The translations under genes and the position numbers were made by a program. Source: Alphaproteobacteria bacterium (GTDB lineage: Bacteria > Pseudomonadota > Alphaproteobacteria > HIMB59). Taken from it: a stretch of DNA of 63,445 bases. Each line of letters starts with the position of its first letter. Position 1 is the stretch's first letter. Under the pieces are notes generated by a model. It worked only from the letters and a program-made list of their open reading frames with translations. It was not told the origin of the DNA and did not search any database. The stretch spans positions 1-63,445 of the forward strand of contig JAQWMI010000006.1 of NCBI GenBank assembly GCA_029246865.1. Direction: 5' to 3'. This document shows positions 9,330-20,051 of this stretch, piece after piece.

Positions 9330-10059
9330 TTTCAAAGTAAGATCTTTGTCTAGTTTGATATTATTGTTTTTATTATCTTCTTTATACCTATTTAAATTAT
9401 CACATTTTATTTTTTTAATATTTTTTGCTTTAGTCTATTTTGAATTATTTAATAATAAAATCATTAATAAATATGGGATTATTTTACTTACACTGGGTTA
9501 TTATTCATTTTTAAATTTTGATTTATTTATTTATGATTTTTTTTTAAGTCACAATTTAATAATTTTATTAGTATTTCTAATTATTACTTTAGTTTCTTTT
9601 ATAAAAAAAACACTTCAATACAGTAAAATTCTATTAAATTTATATATTTATATGTGTTTTATTTTATTCACTTTATTATACATACATAATTTTAATTTAT
9701 TTTTTATAGTTATTTTATTTACATCTATTAACGATATAGTGGCATATGTTTTAGGTAGTTACTTTAAAGGTCCTAAAATCATTCCTTTTATAAGTCCTAA
9801 TAAAACTTGGTCTGGAACTATTTCTTCATATCTTATCTCTTTATTACTCCTTTTTTATTTTTTTGATTTTAATTATGTTTATAATTTTTTATTACCATTT
9901 ACTTTTTTTATCGGAGATATTTATTTTTCTAATTTTAAAAGAATTTTTGATATTAAAGATTATGGAAGTTTAATTAAAGGTCACGGTGGTTTTTTAGATA
10001 GATTTGATAGTTCTTTTTTATCTTTAAGTTTTTCTTTCATCTTTTTTTCTTTTATATGA
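9319..10059 (+). CDS. cdsA: phosphatidate cytidylyltransferase
   Basis: Inner-membrane enzyme that makes CDP-diacylglycerol, the precursor of all phospholipids. The protein is almost entirely membrane helices rich in Phe/Leu/Ile. The family signature is near the C-terminus: SNFKRIFDIKDYGSLIKGHGGFLDRFDS, with the metal-binding aspartates. Earlier is the conserved stretch SPNKTWSGTI. I prefer the TTG at 9319 because a GAGAG-like ribosome binding site precedes it; a TTG at 9307 is in frame. It overlaps uppS by 11 bases and dxr by 4. The extreme AT content drives its Phe/Leu/Ile-rich composition. Confidence 0.92.
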   Translation: MANNFKVRSLSSLILLFLLSSLYLFKLSHFIFLIFFALVYFELFNNKIINKYGIILLTLGYYSFLNFDLFIYDFFLSHNLIILLVFLIITLVSFIKKTLQYSKILLNLYIYMCFILFTLLYIHNFNLFFIVILFTSINDIVAYVLGSYFKGPKIIPFISPNKTWSGTISSYLISLLLLFYFFDFNYVYNFLLPFTFFIGDIYFSNFKRIFDIKDYGSLIKGHGGFLDRFDSSFLSLSFSFIFFSFI

Positions 10060-11192
10060 TTAATAAAATCGCAGTTATTGGATCTACGGGTGTTTTGGGA
10101 ACTAAATTATTATCATTTTTTCATAAAAATAAAAAAAAAGTTAGTTTAGTAACATGTTATTCAAACTATAAAAAACTTATTAAACAAAAGAAATCATCTG
10201 GCGCTAAACACGCAATTGTCTTAGATAGTAAGTTGAAGAATATAAGTAAAAATCTTAAATTTGGTGAAGATAGTTTGTTTACATATATTGAAAATGAAGT
10301 AATTGATTTATTTTATATTCTTAATACAGGTTTTGATTCATTAAAATATATTAATTACATAATAAAATATCAAAAAAACTGTACTATTGCTGTTGCTAAT
10401 AAAGAAGTACTTGTTGCTGGTGGAAAAATTTTAATAGATAACATTTTATTAAGCGGTAACAAATTTTTGCCTTTAGACTCGGAGCATTTCTCATTAATTG
10501 ATTTATTACCAAAAAGAGATTTAATTAAAAATCATGTTGCTAAAATTTATTTAACTGCTTCTGGTGGTCCTTTTTATTATGATAATAATTTTGAAATTAA
10601 CTCTGTTAATTTAAAGCAAGCTACTTCTCACCCAATTTGGAAAATGGGATACAAAAATTCAATAGATTCCTCTAACTTAATTAATAAAGTGCTTGAATGT
10701 TTTGAACTGTCCTCTGTTTACAATTTCCCACTTTCTAATATTGGAATTACTATTTCACCAAAAGCTTTCGCACATAGTATTGTATTTCATAATGATAAAA
10801 GAATTTCAATTAATTGCTTCTTGAATGATATGATGATTCCTCTTACCAGTCCTTTTACTAGCAGTACTTCTAATTCAAAAATTATTACAAGAGCAAATAT
10901 AAATATCTTGTCTGATAATAATTTATCATTTTCTACTTTTAATAACAAAAAATTCCAAATATTAAAATATTATAAGAGAATAATGACATTTAATCATATT
11001 CAGCAAATAAACTTTATGATTCTGAATGCTGAGGCTGTTAATAGATTTGTGTCTAAACAAATCAGTTACAAAGATATAATACCCTTTATATTTAAAAATA
11101 TTGATAAATACCCTAAGAAAAAAACGTTTAAAAACCTTTATGAAATTATTAAATATACTAATATGTTATCATCTATGGTTATTAAAATATGA
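10056..11192 (+). CDS. dxr: 1-deoxy-D-xylulose 5-phosphate reductoisomerase
   Basis: Second step of the MEP isoprenoid pathway, reducing DXP to MEP with NADPH. Visible: nucleotide-binding IGSTGVLGTKLL at the N-terminus, AVANKEVLVAGG, metal site PLDSEHFSLIDLL, flexible region LTASGGPFY, and substrate site ATSHPIWKMGYKNSIDSSNLINKVLE. The last is the diverged form of the usual KMGxKISVDSATMMNKGLE. Length 378 residues, slightly short. ATGA overlaps join it to cdsA and to bamA. The site-2 protease gene rseP, normally between dxr and bamA, is absent here. The same pathway's ispDF lies at 38.5 kb. Confidence 0.95.
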   Translation: MINKIAVIGSTGVLGTKLLSFFHKNKKKVSLVTCYSNYKKLIKQKKSSGAKHAIVLDSKLKNISKNLKFGEDSLFTYIENEVIDLFYILNTGFDSLKYINYIIKYQKNCTIAVANKEVLVAGGKILIDNILLSGNKFLPLDSEHFSLIDLLPKRDLIKNHVAKIYLTASGGPFYYDNNFEINSVNLKQATSHPIWKMGYKNSIDSSNLINKVLECFELSSVYNFPLSNIGITISPKAFAHSIVFHNDKRISINCFLNDMMIPLTSPFTSSTSNSKIITRANINILSDNNLSFSTFNNKKFQILKYYKRIMTFNHIQQINFMILNAEAVNRFVSKQISYKDIIPFIFKNIDKYPKKKTFKNLYEIIKYTNMLSSMVIKI

Positions 11193-13438
11193 ATATTAAA
11201 AAAAAATTAATATATGTGTTAATCTTGCTATTTTTTTCTAATATCTTGAGCTCCAAAACATTATTATTAGAGAATAATAATAGACTTACTTTTGACGATA
11301 TAGATAACTTAACTTCATTTGATCTAACTTCTTCTATTATCTCTGAAAATAACCTCAACTTAATTATTAAAGATCTTGTTTCTAGTGATTTAATCAATGA
11401 TGTTGAATTTACATCAGACTCAAATTACTTTTTTTTAAAAATATTTGAATCTTTATTTATAAGTAACATATACATAAATGGTAATGTTAAATTAACAAAC
11501 TCAGATATAATTCAAAATTTAACAATTAAAAATAATTCTTTTTTAGATGAAAGTAAAATTATTTTCAATTCTAACGTAATTCAAAACTTATATTCTTCTA
11601 TAGGACAAGAAAATATAATTATAGATTATTACTTGGAAGAATTTAATAAAAATTCATATAATCTGATATATGAAGTTAAAGAAAATTCTGAAAATTATGT
11701 TTCTAATATACATATTAATGGAAATACTTTTATTTCTAGTAGATTCATTAAATCCTCAATCAGTATAAAAGAAAAAAAAATTTTCAGTCCTCTTTCAGTT
11801 TCAAATTTTATAAATGAAAATAAAATTAATAATAGTCTATCCAAAATTCAGAAAATTTACATTGATCACGGTTATTTTGATTTTTCCATAAACTATGAAA
11901 TTAAAAAACATAAAAATAAAGTCTCGCTTTTTTTATTTATAAATGAAGGATTTAGATACAAAATAGATGATATTAAATTTTTATCTGATAATGAAATAGT
12001 TAAATCTTTATTTTCTAAAAACAATGAGAGGATCAATAAATCATTAAAAAATAAATTTTATGATGATAATTTTATCTCTACTACTTCGGATAAATTTAAT
12101 AAAGAATTATCTCTTAGTAATAACCCTAATTTAGTAGTAGATCATTCTTATTCTCTTAATAACAACAGTGTCGTATTAAATTTTTTTGTTGTTGAGCAAA
12201 TCCCACTTACTATTAAAAAATTATCTTTTTATGGTAACTCGGTTACAAAGGATAGTACTTTAAGAAAACAGGTTTTTATCAAACCTGGTGAAATTTATAA
12301 TAAACGATTAACTATTAAATCTCTTAATAATTTAATGAGAAAACCATATATTGATAACGCTATTGTTAGCAATGAAAAGAATACTGACAATTCTGTTGAT
12401 GTAAAAATTAACATTACTGAGAAAATAAAATCTGGTAATTTTAAATTAGGTGCTGGTTATTCTGCACAAGGTGGCGCTGCCAGTAGTGTTAGTCTATCTG
12501 ACTCAAATTTCTATGGAACTGGTAATAAAATAAAAGCAGATTTATCTCTAGCTAGTGAGTCAATATTTTATGATTTGTCATATAATCGTTTTTATATTGG
12601 TAATTACAATATTGATAACACTATGAGGATTTTTAATAGTAGTGAAGATTTAGTTAAATCTTATGGTTACAAAAGAAAATCTTCTGGTTTTGATTTTACC
12701 TTAAAAATTCCTTATAAATTTGATGTTGGCAATGATAAATACTTTCTTATGTCAACTGGCTATGAAATGAATGATATATACTCTCTTTCTTCTTTAGCTT
12801 CTAGTTCTGTTACGCAAAATAGTGGTAAAAGTAATAATATCTTTTTTCATAATTCTTATGTAGCCAATTCTACTAATGATAATTTTAATCCTACTTCTGG
12901 TGTATTTCATAAAACGACATTAAATTTTGTTCCAACTGGCATAAGTGATGATGATTATATAAAAATTTCCTCTGTAAATAATTTTTATTTTAATAATAAA
13001 TTAAATGATAATTCTTTTTTTATCCTTTCAAAAATAGGATTAGCATCGGGACTTTCAAGTAAAATAAAAACTAAAGATTCATTTTCTCTTGGAGGAGATT
13101 TTAAAGGTTTTCAATTTTCTGGCATTGGACCTCGAGATTCTTCTCTAAATTATCTTGGTGGTACTAAAATGTACCAGTTAACCCTTGGTTATTCCACTCC
13201 TTTTCTATTTGATAATTCTGACACTTTTATATTTAAATATTTTGGTACTGTTGGTTCAATTTTTGATTCTGAATTTGCTTCAACTTATAACTCTAATGCC
13301 CCTAGAGTTGCAATAGGCGCTTCATTTGATGTCATGACGCCAATTGGACCATTATCCTTTTCCTTAGCTTCTCCAATTTCTAAAAATGATAATGATAAGA
13401 CACAATCATATGATTTTAGTATTGGCAGTACCTTTTAA
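11189..13438 (+). CDS. bamA: outer membrane protein assembly factor BamA
   Basis: Outer-membrane barrel that inserts other beta-barrel proteins. A signal peptide (residues 1-22, KKKLIYVLILLFFSNILSS) is followed by about 390 residues of POTRA repeats, enough for five. The Omp85 barrel starts near residue 415 (GAGYSAQGGAASSVSLSDSNFYGTGN) and ends in a terminal Phe, as a beta-signal should. The loop-6 motif, usually (V/F)RGF, reads DFKGFQFSGIGPRD, so Lys639 replaces the conserved Arg. At 749 residues it has family length. ATGA overlap with dxr; lpxD follows after 8 bases with no skp gene between. Confidence 0.96.
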   Translation: MNIKKKLIYVLILLFFSNILSSKTLLLENNNRLTFDDIDNLTSFDLTSSIISENNLNLIIKDLVSSDLINDVEFTSDSNYFFLKIFESLFISNIYINGNVKLTNSDIIQNLTIKNNSFLDESKIIFNSNVIQNLYSSIGQENIIIDYYLEEFNKNSYNLIYEVKENSENYVSNIHINGNTFISSRFIKSSISIKEKKIFSPLSVSNFINENKINNSLSKIQKIYIDHGYFDFSINYEIKKHKNKVSLFLFINEGFRYKIDDIKFLSDNEIVKSLFSKNNERINKSLKNKFYDDNFISTTSDKFNKELSLSNNPNLVVDHSYSLNNNSVVLNFFVVEQIPLTIKKLSFYGNSVTKDSTLRKQVFIKPGEIYNKRLTIKSLNNLMRKPYIDNAIVSNEKNTDNSVDVKINITEKIKSGNFKLGAGYSAQGGAASSVSLSDSNFYGTGNKIKADLSLASESIFYDLSYNRFYIGNYNIDNTMRIFNSSEDLVKSYGYKRKSSGFDFTLKIPYKFDVGNDKYFLMSTGYEMNDIYSLSSLASSSVTQNSGKSNNIFFHNSYVANSTNDNFNPTSGVFHKTTLNFVPTGISDDDYIKISSVNNFYFNNKLNDNSFFILSKIGLASGLSSKIKTKDSFSLGGDFKGFQFSGIGPRDSSLNYLGGTKMYQLTLGYSTPFLFDNSDTFIFKYFGTVGSIFDSEFASTYNSNAPRVAIGASFDVMTPIGPLSFSLASPISKNDNDKTQSYDFSIGSTF

Positions 13439-13446
13439 TTTTTTTA

Positions 13447-14442
13447 ATGAGACATCAAGATTTTAAAAGAATTACATTTTTTGATATTTTAAAAAAAAAA
13501 TCTATAAAAAGTATTTTAACTGATAAGTCAATTATTCTAAAAAATAATATTCAAAAAAATTTTTTTGTTTTAGACGTAAGTACTCCTGATAACTTAAAAA
13601 ATAATTCTATTATATTTTTGAAATCTGATGCTATAGATTCATATTTATCAAATTTAAAATCTAATTCAAATTATTCTATTCATGCATTTATTGAATCACC
13701 TTATATTGCCAATAAGAAAATACAGTCATTTACATTGGTCAATAATCTAAAATCTGCATATAATATGATTATTAATAATTTATTTATTCATCCTGACCAC
13801 TTAAGTTATAAAGATAAATTTGTTAAATATAAAAATAGCTTTATTTCCACAAAAGCTAATATTCATAACTCATCAATAATTGGTAATAATTGTGTGATTG
13901 GTAAGGGTGTTAAAATAGGTAAAAACTGTATCATTAAAGACAATGTTGTTATTAAAAACTCCATTTTAGAAGAGAATATAATTGTCAATGAAAATTGTGT
14001 AATAGGTAGTACTGGCTTTGGTTTTAATGCGCAAAATTTATCTAATTTAAGACACGAACCGCAAATAGGCATTGTATATATATCCAGTAACTGTTCTATT
14101 GGTAGTTCATCTACAATTGATAGAGCTAAAATTGATTGCACATACTTTGGAGAATTTTGTATGCTTGATAACCAAGTTCATATTGCTCATAATGTCATTT
14201 TGGGTAACAACGTAATTATTGCTGCTCAGTCTGGTATTGCTGGTAGTACTAAAATTGGTGATAATGTCATGATCGGAGGCCAGTCTGGTATTTCTGGCCA
14301 TTTAGAAATCGGCAATAATGTTGTAATTGCTGCTAAAAGTGGTGTTACTAAAAACATTATTAGTAATTCTATTGTTGCAGGTTTTCCTGCTATCGATATA
14401 AAGAAATGGAAGAAAATGATTATTAATCAAAGGAAAGTTTAG
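13447..14442 (+). CDS. lpxD: UDP-3-O-acyl-glucosamine N-acyltransferase
   Basis: Third committed lipid A step, adding the N-linked acyl chain. An N-terminal uridine-binding domain (about residues 1-110) is followed by a left-handed beta-helix built from hexapeptide repeats (IGNNCVIGKGVKIGKNCII and onward). The catalytic His is H248 in HIAHNVILG. A GSTGFGFNAQ segment contacts substrate in the family. Length 331 is normal. It lies between bamA and fabZ, 2 bases before the latter. Confident assignment. Confidence 0.96.
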   Translation: MRHQDFKRITFFDILKKKSIKSILTDKSIILKNNIQKNFFVLDVSTPDNLKNNSIIFLKSDAIDSYLSNLKSNSNYSIHAFIESPYIANKKIQSFTLVNNLKSAYNMIINNLFIHPDHLSYKDKFVKYKNSFISTKANIHNSSIIGNNCVIGKGVKIGKNCIIKDNVVIKNSILEENIIVNENCVIGSTGFGFNAQNLSNLRHEPQIGIVYISSNCSIGSSSTIDRAKIDCTYFGEFCMLDNQVHIAHNVILGNNVIIAAQSGIAGSTKIGDNVMIGGQSGISGHLEIGNNVVIAAKSGVTKNIISNSIVAGFPAIDIKKWKKMIINQRKV

Positions 14443-14444
14443 GC

Positions 14445-14888
14445 ATGGATATAAATTATATTAAAAATCTTCTACCTCATAGATACCCTTTCTTATTAAT
14501 TGACAGGATAATTGAATGCGTTCCTGATGAGTCAGCACATACAATTAAATGTGTAACTATTAATGAGCAGTTTTTTCAAGGTCATTTTCCAGATAAACCA
14601 ATCATGCCAGGTGTTTTAATTGTTGAAGCTTTGGCTCAAACTGCTGCAGTTGCAGTGGCTAAAGCTAAAGAGCCAAATCTAGAAAATTTATCTGTTTTTT
14701 TTATGACTATAGATAAATGTAAATTTCGCAAACCCGTTACTCCTGGAGATGTATTAGATTTATATGTTAAAAGAACTAATAAGGTTAAAAACGTTTACAA
14801 ATTTGAAGGTAAATGTCTTGTTGATGGTGTTATATTCGCTCAATGCAATTTTACTGCCATGATTCAAGATGACACAATTAATTCATAA
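14445..14888 (+). CDS. fabZ: 3-hydroxyacyl-ACP dehydratase FabZ
   Basis: Hot-dog fold dehydratase of fatty acid elongation. Substrate is 3-hydroxyacyl-ACP, the same pool from which LpxA and LpxD draw. Motifs: [17 protein letters not shown], then [26 protein letters not shown] with catalytic H47 and E61. Length 147 is normal. Overlaps lpxA by 20 bases. Its place between lpxD and lpxA is the standard proteobacterial arrangement and balances membrane fatty acids against lipid A. Confidence 0.98.
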   Translation: MDINYIKNLLPHRYPFLLIDRIIECVPDESAHTIKCVTINEQFFQGHFPDKPIMPGVLIVEALAQTAAVAVAKAKEPNLENLSVFFMTIDKCKFRKPVTPGDVLDLYVKRTNKVKNVYKFEGKCLVDGVIFAQCNFTAMIQDDTINS

Positions 14889-15633
14889 AACTTCTGAAAT
14901 ATCTAATTCTGTCAAAATTGGAAATAATGTTTCCATAGGACCTTATTGTTATATCGATGGAAATATTACTATAGGGGATGATACAAATATTGTCTCTCAC
15001 AGTTGTATATTTGGAAATACAACAATCGGAAATAATAATAAAATTTATCCATTTACAAATATAGGTTGTGATCCTCAAGATTTAAAATATGAAGGTGAAG
15101 ATAGTATCTTAGTAATTGGTGACAATAATACAATAAGAGAAAATGTTACTATAAGTAAAGGAACTAAAGCAGATAACTTAACAACACAAATAGGTAATTC
15201 TAATCTATTTATGAACGGAACACACATAGCTCATGATTGTCAAATTGGAAATCAGAATATTTTTGCAACTAATGCAGCTATAGCAGGCCATGCGAAAATA
15301 TTAAATAAAGTTATTATTGGCGGATTATCGGCAATTCAGCAATTTACTACAATTGGATCATATTCAATGATTGGTGGAGCATCAGCTGTTGATAAAAATA
15401 TTATGCCAGCATCTTTAGTTTTTGGAAATAGAGCAAAATTGAGAGGTTTGAACTTAGTTGGATTAAGGAGAGCTAATTTTACTAATGAAGAAATTAAAAT
15501 AATAGAAAAATTGCATAAAAATATAGAATTCATTGATACGCTCAGACAAGATAAAAAATTTGTGAATGTTATAGAAATGTTTGAAAATTATCTAAAATTA
15601 CATAACGAGAAAATTGGTACAGTTAAAGAATAA
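14869..15633 (+). CDS. lpxA: acyl-ACP--UDP-N-acetylglucosamine O-acyltransferase
   Basis: First step of lipid A synthesis, transferring 3-hydroxyacyl to UDP-GlcNAc. The protein is a left-handed beta-helix of hexapeptide repeats from residue 5 ([20 protein letters not shown]), with the catalytic His H122 in [11 protein letters not shown]. The C-terminal helical domain ([21 protein letters not shown]) follows. Length 254 residues. It starts inside fabZ (20-base overlap) and ends inside the probable lpxI start region. Confidence 0.97.
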   Translation: MTQLIHKTSEISNSVKIGNNVSIGPYCYIDGNITIGDDTNIVSHSCIFGNTTIGNNNKIYPFTNIGCDPQDLKYEGEDSILVIGDNNTIRENVTISKGTKADNLTTQIGNSNLFMNGTHIAHDCQIGNQNIFATNAAIAGHAKILNKVIIGGLSAIQQFTTIGSYSMIGGASAVDKNIMPASLVFGNRAKLRGLNLVGLRRANFTNEEIKIIEKLHKNIEFIDTLRQDKKFVNVIEMFENYLKLHNEKIGTVKE

Positions 15634-16426
15634 AGTTTGCCTGATAGGGGGAAGGGGTCAAGTGGTCCTCGATTCAGCTAATTCCTTATTAAGTAAAAAT
15701 ATTCTATCAAAAATTATTTTAATAGAAAAAAATATCGAAGTTGTTAAAAAATTTAATAATATTACTTATCACTATTCAATTAAAAAATTTGAAAATATTT
15801 TAAAAAAATTAGAAGAATTAAATATAAACAAAGTATTAATCATAGGGTATGTGGAGCTACCAAAATTTAACCAAATTAACTTTAATATAAAATCAAAAAT
15901 TTTTTTAACAAAAAATTATTTTTTAAATAACGAATCAAATCAGACCAAAATTTTAAAAAAATTTTTATTATCAAAAAATATTCATCTTTTATCACCAACT
16001 AAATATTTAAATGAATTACTTATTAATCCATTTGATGAAATAAAAGTTAAAAATTTTGATAAATATAAAGAATCATTGTTAAGTAATATGAATAATTTAA
16101 AAAAAATATCTTCAATAAATATAGGTCAGAGCTTAATTATGAATGGTGACAGAATTTTAGCTTTAGAAAGTTATCAAGGAACTAATAAATTGTTAGAATT
16201 ATTTAATAATAATAAATCTTTTAGTGAATTAATTTTTGTAAAATTTAAAAAAATTAATCAAATTAATGAATTAGATTTTCCAGTTATTGGCCCAGAAACT
16301 ATCAAAAAATTAATTAAAATTAAAATTAAAGCAATGGTTCTATTTAAAAATAAAACCCTTATTGTCGACAAAATTAATTGCATAAAATTATTAAAAAAAA
16401 ATAATATTAATTTAATAGTTTTATAG
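15614..16426 (+). CDS. lpxI: UDP-2,3-diacylglucosamine pyrophosphatase LpxI
   Basis: Hydrolyses UDP-2,3-diacylglucosamine to lipid X; LpxI is the alphaproteobacterial replacement for LpxH. It has the DUF1009 layout. The N-terminal glycine-rich strand [16 protein letters not shown] leads a Rossmann-like domain. The C-terminal domain contains [24 protein letters not shown] and [30 protein letters not shown], matching the conserved IGPxT region. The start chosen is a TTG at 15614 inside lpxA; this is uncertain by a few codons. It is very Lys/Asn/Ile rich. Stop and lpxB start share one base (TAGTG). Confidence 0.88.
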   Translation: MVQLKNKVCLIGGRGQVVLDSANSLLSKNILSKIILIEKNIEVVKKFNNITYHYSIKKFENILKKLEELNINKVLIIGYVELPKFNQINFNIKSKIFLTKNYFLNNESNQTKILKKFLLSKNIHLLSPTKYLNELLINPFDEIKVKNFDKYKESLLSNMNNLKKISSINIGQSLIMNGDRILALESYQGTNKLLELFNNNKSFSELIFVKFKKINQINELDFPVIGPETIKKLIKIKIKAMVLFKNKTLIVDKINCIKLLKKNNINLIVL

Positions 16427-17499
16427 TGAATATTTTATTTGTTGCATTAGAGGAATCTGGAAAAAAGATATCTGATAAAATTTTAAAAGATTTAGATAAT
16501 CAAAATTTAAAACATACTTACTATTCGTTTGGATTAGACCAACAAGCTACATCTAATATTAAAGAGGTGAATGAGATGAAAATAAAACCAATAATGGGTT
16601 TCTTTCAGGTTGTTGGAAATTTAAGATACATACTTAATCTTAGAAAATATATGATCTCTTTAGTAGAAAAATTTAATATTGATCATATATTTTTTATTGA
16701 CTCATTTGATTATTCAAGATTTTTTTACAAAAAATTTAATAAGATTAAGTTTTCTCAAATTGTTGGTCCTTCAGTATTTATCTGGAAAAAGAATAAGGCT
16801 AAATTTATAAATGATAATTTTGAAAATATTTTTTCAATATTTTTAGCTGACCGCAAATATTATAATCCAAATATTTATTCTTATATCGGGCATCCTTTAA
16901 GTAGTAATGTTGTTCCTAAAAATACCAACACTAAAATTATTAAAAATCTGGGAATTTTTCTTGGCAGTAGAGATCAAGAGGTCTTTAATAATCTTAAAAC
17001 TATTTCCAATTTTATTAATAACTCTTCAAATTATAATTATTTTTTTTTCACACTTCCTAAGTATGAATCTCTTATTAGTAATCATTTTATTGGTAATTCA
17101 AAAATTCACATATATCTTAATCATGATGATTATTATTTAAATATTTCTAAATTAGATTTTGCAATTGCATGTTCTGGAACCGTTCATTTAGAGCTTTCAT
17201 TATCTTATATTCCTCATTTAATTTTTTATAATACTAATTTTTTAAATATTCTTTTTTTTAAATTTTTTATTAAAGCTAAATTTATTTCACTGTTAAATAT
17301 TTTCGCTGAAAAAGAAGTAGTTAAAGAGTTTCTTCAAAATAGTTTTAATTCAAATTCCCTAAAAATATATATTGATTCTATTAATAATAAAAAAGATCTA
17401 GATAAGATCACTAATGATTTAAAGATAAGTATTAGAAAATTTAATATAAATCATTTTAACTTAACTCCCGTTATTGATTATTTAAAAAGGTTTTCTTGA
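16426..17499 (+). CDS. lpxB: lipid-A-disaccharide synthase
   Basis: Condenses lipid X with UDP-diacylglucosamine to the lipid A disaccharide at the inner membrane (GT-B fold). Conserved marks: [10 protein letters not shown] (the ID..D active-site region), [30 protein letters not shown] with the phosphate-binding Arg, and [21 protein letters not shown]. The N-terminal motif normally GEASGD reads EESGKK, so the Asp is lost. It starts with GTG and is 357 residues. Its last 29 bases overlap the 3' end of gltA on the other strand. Identification rests on motifs and position, since overall divergence is high. Confidence 0.88.
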   Translation: MNILFVALEESGKKISDKILKDLDNQNLKHTYYSFGLDQQATSNIKEVNEMKIKPIMGFFQVVGNLRYILNLRKYMISLVEKFNIDHIFFIDSFDYSRFFYKKFNKIKFSQIVGPSVFIWKKNKAKFINDNFENIFSIFLADRKYYNPNIYSYIGHPLSSNVVPKNTNTKIIKNLGIFLGSRDQEVFNNLKTISNFINNSSNYNYFFFTLPKYESLISNHFIGNSKIHIYLNHDDYYLNISKLDFAIACSGTVHLELSLSYIPHLIFYNTNFLNILFFKFFIKAKFISLLNIFAEKEVVKEFLQNSFNSNSLKIYIDSINNKKDLDKITNDLKISIRKFNINHFNLTPVIDYLKRFS

Positions 17500-18823
17500 G
17501 CCATAGTAGGTTGAACATAGATTTTTTCTCTCTCTCCATAACTTTCTTATAATTTTTATCAATTTCACCAGAATATAACTGTCTTGGTCTTGATATTTTA
17601 AATTCTTGATCTTCTATCATTTCTTTCCATTGTGATAGCCATCCTATTGTTCTACCAACTGCAAATATTGGTGTAAACATACTTGTAGGTATTCCTAATG
17701 CTTTTAATAAAATACCTGAATAAAAATCAACATTAGGATACAGATTTTTTTCTTTAAAATATTCATCGTTTAATGCAAGTTCTTCTATTTCTTTTGCTAT
17801 TTCTAATTCTTTTGATTTAATCTTAAGTTCTTTAAACAATTCTTCTGTGCTTTTTTTAAGTACTTTGGCTCTAGGATCATAATTTTTATACACTCTATGC
17901 CCAAAGCCCATAAGTCTTATTTTGTTTTTTTTATTTTTAACCTCTTCAATAAATTTTTTTGGGTTCAAATCATTATTTTTTATTTCCTGTATCATATCAA
18001 TTACAGCCTCATTTGCCCCTCCATGAGATTTTCCCCACAACGAAGATATCCCCGCAGATATACAAGCGTAAGGATTTGCAAGAGAGGATCCTGCTGTTCT
18101 CACTGTCGAAGTTGAAGCATTTTGTTCATGATCTGCATGTAATATAAATATTTGATCCATAATTTTTGAAAATAGTGGATTAATCTCATATTCTTTTGTT
18201 GGAGTTGCAAAACTCATGTGCAAAAAATTATCTGTATAATCATACTTATTAAGAGGATACATAAAAGGCTCTCCTAAATGGTATTTAAAGGCCATAGCAG
18301 CTATTGTTGGCATTTTAGCTAATATTCTATGAGTAGAAATCATTCTGTGATTAGCATCTTCAATATTTAATGAATCATGATAAAACGCTGATAAAGCTCC
18401 AACAACTCCGATCATCATAGCCATAGGGTGGGCATCTCTTCTAAATCCCCTAAAGAAGTGTGTTATTTGTTCATTGAGTAATGTGTGATTTTTAATTGTA
18501 TTCTCAAATTCAACTTTATCTGATTGTGATGGTAATTCTCCATGCATTAGTAAATAGCTAACTTCTAAAAAAGAACTATTATTTGCTAATTGTTCTATTG
18601 GATAACCCCTATAAAGCAAAACACCTTTTTCACCATCGATGTATGTGATTTTAGAATTACAAGCAGCAGTTGACGTAAAGCCAGGGTCATATGTAAATAA
18701 TCCTGTATCCTTATAGAGACTTGAAATATTAATTACATCAGGACCGATAGATCCTTCCATACCATCTAACTGATATTCTTTTTTGTTATCGTTATCTATT
18801 AATGTAAATCTTTTTTTATTCAT
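17471..18823 (-). CDS. gltA: citrate synthase
   Basis: Joins acetyl-CoA and oxaloacetate, the entry to the TCA cycle. The hexameric bacterial type is indicated by the N-terminal beta domain and KVSGSIGP-like region ([12 protein letters not shown]). Catalytic residues align as H267 ([10 protein letters not shown]), H309 (GFGHRVYKN) and D366 (PNVDFYSG). After the normal end ([17 protein letters not shown]) there is an extension of about 20 residues, [22 protein letters not shown] in part, that overlaps the lpxB 3' end. Total 450 residues. It is the last gene of the reverse operon, overlapping gltX by 8 bases. Confidence 0.97.
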   Translation of the reverse strand: MNKKRFTLIDNDNKKEYQLDGMEGSIGPDVINISSLYKDTGLFTYDPGFTSTAACNSKITYIDGEKGVLLYRGYPIEQLANNSSFLEVSYLLMHGELPSQSDKVEFENTIKNHTLLNEQITHFFRGFRRDAHPMAMMIGVVGALSAFYHDSLNIEDANHRMISTHRILAKMPTIAAMAFKYHLGEPFMYPLNKYDYTDNFLHMSFATPTKEYEINPLFSKIMDQIFILHADHEQNASTSTVRTAGSSLANPYACISAGISSLWGKSHGGANEAVIDMIQEIKNNDLNPKKFIEEVKNKKNKIRLMGFGHRVYKNYDPRAKVLKKSTEELFKELKIKSKELEIAKEIEELALNDEYFKEKNLYPNVDFYSGILLKALGIPTSMFTPIFAVGRTIGWLSQWKEMIEDQEFKISRPRQLYSGEIDKNYKKVMEREKKSMFNLLWLKKTFLNNQ

Positions 18824-20051
18824 TATTTATTGTATGAGATATCATATCAATGACTTTTTGAATACCAAAAAATTTTATTATAGAATCAATTGGTAATTTA
18901 CTATGAAAATTAACTATTATATTTCTAAAAATCTTACCAGTTTTTTTAAATGATAATTCTTTTTCCTCCAAAGATTTAATAAATTCATCAAAAGTTAAAA
19001 CACCTTTCACACACTCATAAATATTTTTCAAAATCATCAATTCATTTTCATTAAGTGTAGTATTATTATCATGATAATTTTTAATAAGATTTTCAATTTC
19101 TAAATTAATATCTTCGTAGTTATTAGATCTTTTTAATATATCTGCATAAATTTCTTTCAAATTAAAAGGTTCTAATTTTTTTTTTATTTTTTCATTTATA
19201 CAATTGATAAAACTATCATAAGATATTTTTTGTAAATAATAGTTATTATAAAATTTTAACTTGTCTAAATTAAACTTTGCAGGAGATAGTACAGTTTTTT
19301 CTATTTCAAAATTATTTATACTTTCTGAGTTATTCAAATACTCAATTTCATTAAAACTATTACCTAATTTAATTATAAAGTTAAATAATGCTTCTTTTTG
19401 ATAACCCTTTTCTAAATAAGTTAAAACATTTGTAATATTATCGCGCTTAGACAGTTTTTTACCTGATATGTCATGTATTAAAGGAATGTGTGCATATGTT
19501 ATTGGTTTAAACGATAATGCTTGTGACAACATTATTTGTTTAATTGTATTGATAGAATGGTCATTACCTCTAATCACATTTGTTATATTTTGTGTATGAT
19601 CATCTATAATATTGGACAATATAAATGTTGGAGTCTTGTCAGATCTTGCGACTGAAAAATTTTCTATGTTTTCATTTGGTATTTTAATATTTCCAAGTAT
19701 TACATCACTATATTCAAAGTGATCAAGTTCTCTTTTAACTAGAAACTTATATGGACCTTCATCGGATTTATAAACTAAACCCATTGTTATTAATCTTTCT
19801 AAATATCTTATATGTTCATCTTTATTTGCTGATTGGTAATTTAAATCATCATATTGAAGTCCAAATAAGTTAAAAACTTTAATAATTTCATCTTCATATT
19901 CTTTCTTTGATCTTTCTTTATCAGTATCTTCAATTCTTAATATAAATTTTCCATGTTTTTTCTTGGCATATAGATAATTATAAATAGCAGTCCTGAGACT
20001 ACCAATATGGAAGTTTCCCGTAGGAGAAGGGGCAAACCTAGTAATTATCAT
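18816..20051 (-). CDS. gltX: glutamate--tRNA ligase (short form)
   Basis: Charges tRNA-Glu (and possibly tRNA-Gln for later amidation). Class I motifs: [19 protein letters not shown] (HIGH-type signature reading HIGS) and [11 protein letters not shown] (KMSKS-type). IEDTDKERS and [11 protein letters not shown] are typical of the catalytic domain. At 411 residues it is about 60 shorter than usual GltX; the loss is in the C-terminal anticodon-binding region. Alphaproteobacteria often carry two GltX copies, so this could be the one with narrowed tRNA choice. ATGA overlap with lexA. The comEC gene often found beside it is absent. Confidence 0.92.
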   Translation of the reverse strand: MIITRFAPSPTGNFHIGSLRTAIYNYLYAKKKHGKFILRIEDTDKERSKKEYEDEIIKVFNLFGLQYDDLNYQSANKDEHIRYLERLITMGLVYKSDEGPYKFLVKRELDHFEYSDVILGNIKIPNENIENFSVARSDKTPTFILSNIIDDHTQNITNVIRGNDHSINTIKQIMLSQALSFKPITYAHIPLIHDISGKKLSKRDNITNVLTYLEKGYQKEALFNFIIKLGNSFNEIEYLNNSESINNFEIEKTVLSPAKFNLDKLKFYNNYYLQKISYDSFINCINEKIKKKLEPFNLKEIYADILKRSNNYEDINLEIENLIKNYHDNNTTLNENELMILKNIYECVKGVLTFDEFIKSLEEKELSFKKTGKIFRNIIVNFHSKLPIDSIIKFFGIQKVIDMISHTINNE

